Assembly (NCBI GenBank): GCA_016748015.1
Contig: JAAOMT010000531.1
Coordinates: 193,329-218,162, forward strand
Length of the DNA: 24,834 bases
Reading direction: 5' to 3'
DNA from: Geosiphon pyriformis
Taxonomy: Eukaryota; Glomeromycota; Glomeromycetes; Archaeosporales; Geosiphonaceae
Notes under the pieces: generated by a model
The model's input: the letters and a program-made list of their open reading frames with translations, nothing else
Database searches by the model: none
What the model was told of the DNA's origin: nothing
In this document: piece by piece, positions 22,781-24,834 of the stretch
How positions within the stretch are numbered: position 1 is the stretch's first letter
How the letters are laid out: every line of letters begins with the position of its first letter
Program-made: the position numbers and the translations under genes

Positions 22781-23956
22781 ACAAGAAGAAAAGTTGTATT
22801 TAAAACACTAAAAAAAAGTTTTAATATTTTAAAAAGTTAATATTAGATATAGCAAAGATTTAAAAGAGTTTTTTTAAATTAATTTGATTTTTCTAAGTAT
22901 TTTAGTAACAATAAAAAAAAACAAAAGAAAATATAACTTAATTATTGGTTTTTTATCAAAAATTTTGGAGTTTTTTGAAAAACAAAAATTATATTAAATA
23001 GATTTTTTTAAAAAAAACTTTAAACCAATAAAAAAACAGTTTATTATTATATTATTTAAAAAAAAACTTTTACAAAGTGCTGTCAAGTAGTTTTAACAGT
23101 TATAAGTGTATTATTGATAAACATTTTATTAAATACAATTTTTTTACTCTTTGCTTTAATTGTAATTATAAAAATATAAAAGAAAAAATTTATTTACTAA
23201 TATTAAATTTAATATAAAAACCAGATTTTAAATAAGTAAAATTGTTTTTAATAATAAAAATTTAAATTACTGTATTTATAAAATAAATATATTAAACCTG
23301 TTTTTTAATTCTTTATTATTAACTTAATGTGTTCTTAATGTAAATTTAAGTAACTAGTTATATGTAAAAAATACATAAATTATATTTATAATTATTATTA
23401 TTATGTAGTTATAGTAAATAGCAATTAAATTATATTTTAATAAAATTGTTGTTTAGAAAACTTATTCTTTATAAGAAGAATATAAAAAAATATTGTTAAA
23501 CTTAAATAAGTTGTTAAAAATAAGAAATTAAATAATGTAAATTTTAACCTAACTATTAATAAAAAACCAAAATTTGAAATAATAAATTATTAAAAAAACA
23601 ACAAACCAAGCAACATAATAAAAAATATACATAATAAAATCAATCAACTTAATATTTTATGTTTCAATTAGCAAAACCTAAAAGTAAAATAGATTTATTA
23701 GTGACCAAAAAAAATTATAAATTTTTAAAACAACTTTATATGTAGTGTATTTTTTAAAAGAATTAATAATTAAATTAATAATGAAGATAATAATAAAGAC
23801 AAGAAATAAATCAAAAATCATATTATAAATAAATAAGTAATTAAAATTAATATGCTAAATTAATATAAATTAACAAAATAAGCATTTTTAATGTTTAAAA
23901 ATACATAAATATGTATTTATTTTATAAAATTTAATATCTTTTAAAGTTTAAAATAA
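22781..23956. other. Extremely AT-rich block 4
   Basis: No gene is visible in about 1.2 kb of A+T-rich DNA. The G/C bias is mixed, with some stretches A/C-rich (23581-23640). It carries a core copy at 23124-23191 in the same orientation as the copy in block 3. That fits LINE-B having inserted into one pre-existing AT-rich element. Confidence 0.5.
23124..23191 (+). repeat. Core copy of AT-rich dispersed repeat
   Basis: TTTTATTAAATACAATTTTT then TTGCTTTAATTGTAATTATA. It bridges the forms seen at 15155-15241 (first half) and 4646-4704 (second half). Confidence 0.55.
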
Positions 23957-24060
23957 AGGCACCAGAATCGAGTACAACTTTTATTGAAACGTGCTGCAAC
24001 TATTTGCAACTATTTTTTTTAGAGGGGTTTCGGCCCCAAAATAATTCTATATTTGTTTAC
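23957..24060. other. GC-richer patch with direct repeat and hairpin
   Basis: This 100-base patch stands out from the AT-rich block. It contains a direct repeat (TGCAACTATT at 23994-24003 and again at 24004-24013), a T run, and GGGGTTTCGGCCCC, whose GGGG and CCCC can pair as a small hairpin. No reading frame is apparent. It may be the end or remnant of a short dispersed element, or a conserved non-coding site downstream of the host gene. I cannot name it. Confidence 0.35.
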
Positions 24061-24430
24061 AAGTCAATTTTTTTATTTGACAATATGTTCTAAAAGGGAA
24101 AAAATTCTTTTTTACTGCTTTATGTTGTTTATTACATCCAAGACTTTGTAATGTTATTTGATAAAATAAGAAATTAAAGATCGGAGTTTCGTATACTTTA
24201 TTTTTGATATTTAACCCACTTTTATAGCCTCTTGAAATAAAATTGATAATCGGTATTTAAATTTAGAATTAAATTCTTTCATAGATTTTTATAATTTATT
24301 TTGAAAATAGGCATTCCAATTGAGTAGTGATCTAATAAAAAGATATCAACCGAATATAGATAAATATTTCTATTTTAAAAAGATGTCTAGTTTGTATTTT
24401 CTACCCTAAATTACTAGCTCTAAAATATAT
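24061..24430. other. 3' flank of the host gene
   Basis: AT-rich DNA without a gene. On the - strand it would hold the 3' UTR of the gene ending at 24431. An AATAAA hexamer lies at 24300-24295, about 130 bases past the stop, but such hexamers are common by chance here. Confidence 0.4.
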
Positions 24431-24834
24431 TTAAGTGGGACAAACAGAAGGAGAACTATTTGGATTAACAATCCCGGTAAATTCCTCAGTAGGGAAAGTG
24501 CAAGTATCCCCGGCTGAGGTTAAAGCTGTAGTCAGGAAATGATAAGTTCCAGTTTTAGGCGATTCGCCTAGATTCAACTGAAAATAGGGCGTATAGAAAG
24601 TATCTGCGGTCGAGATTGAACCACTGTATTGACTTTTTACTAGATTACCCGAAGAATCAACTAAATCAATATTTGTGACAGTTTTAACATCACTTGATCC
24701 GACGTTAAAAGATACTTGGTAGCATTGACCTAGATTAAATGAAAGTGGAATAAATTAGAAACTGCCAAAGAAATTTATGATAGATTATTGATATTTGAAA
24801 AATACCATTGGTGAAACTTAGATTAGGCTGAACC
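24431..24834 (-). CDS. Partial host gene, C-terminal ~108 residues of a probable secreted beta-rich protein
   Basis: Exons 24834-24806 and 24729-24431 join to a continuous reading (VQPNLSFTNG then QCYQVSFNVG and on to SVCPT, stop TAA 24433-24431); the 5' part lies outside the window. The residues alternate hydrophobic and polar, rich in Ser, Thr, Gly and Asn, as in a beta-sandwich. There are three Cys (QCYQ, DTCTF, SVCPT), two N-glycosylation sequons (NLS, NSS) and no membrane segment in the visible part. This suggests a secreted or wall-associated protein with an Ig-like fold, but I do not recognise the family. The exon keeps about ten CpGs in 300 bases and has no stop, so unlike everything else here it appears to be under selection. 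The cysteines and sequons also fit a secreted effector; that is a guess. Confidence 0.72.
24730..24805 (-). other. Intron of the partial host gene (76 bp)
   Basis: Donor GTATTT at 24805, acceptor CTAG ending at 24730, phase 1 (G|GT gives Gly). A TTCTAATTT branch-like site lies about 25-30 bases before the acceptor. An earlier AG (GGCAG) would run into an in-frame stop, which supports the distal acceptor. Confidence 0.7.

Noticed and set aside
24750-24770. Alternative splice acceptor (GGCAG) in the host gene intron
   Set aside because: Using it leads to an in-frame TAG before the conserved-looking exon; the distal CTAG acceptor gives a continuous protein.

Overview
The window looks like nuclear DNA of an arbuscular mycorrhizal fungus, most likely Rhizophagus irregularis or a close relative (Glomeromycotina). 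Three things point there. Base composition is extremely AT-rich between genes. The two large elements read as a non-LTR retrotransposon family that I recognise from repetitive Rhizophagus proteins: ORF1 with an RRM-like domain and CCHC knuckle, and ORF2 with APE endonuclease, reverse transcriptase and RNase H. The one host-type gene, at the right edge, has a short fungal-type intron. No database search was possible, so the species call rests on recall.

Layout. 1-295 is a GC-richer patch ending in a (GAAC)n tract. 296-1152 is AT-rich DNA packed with AAT/ATT microsatellites. 1153-3420 is ordinary-looking intergenic DNA with an (AGT)n tract. 3421-4742 is extremely AT-rich. A nearly full-length LINE lies on the + strand at about 4743-11490 (LINE-A). 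11491-15917 is extremely AT-rich, and in its middle (14262-14374, - strand) sits only the last ~110 bases of a third LINE copy. A second LINE lies on the - strand at about 15935-22763 (LINE-B), possibly bounded by a target-site duplication. 22781-23956 is AT-rich again. 23957-24060 is a short GC-richer patch with a hairpin and direct repeats. 24431-24834 (- strand) is the 3' end of a host gene with one intron, running off the window.

The two LINEs face each other tail to tail. They belong to the same clade but to different subfamilies, and both are dead. LINE-A keeps ORF2 in one reading frame over 1,582 codons with 13 internal stop codons and no frameshift. LINE-B has many stops plus frameshifts. 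Most of the stops sit where a Trp, Gln or Arg codon is expected, so decay is dominated by C-to-T / G-to-A transitions. CpG is nearly absent from both elements but well kept in the host exon and in the small truncated copy. This fits cytosine methylation and deamination of silenced transposons.

The AT-rich blocks are not random. They share a recurrent ~60-85 bp core that I can align by eye in six places. Its orientation follows the strand asymmetry of each block: T/G-rich on one side of position ~14,300 and A/C-rich on the other. These blocks are probably an older, hyper-decayed repeat family and are the least explained part of the window.
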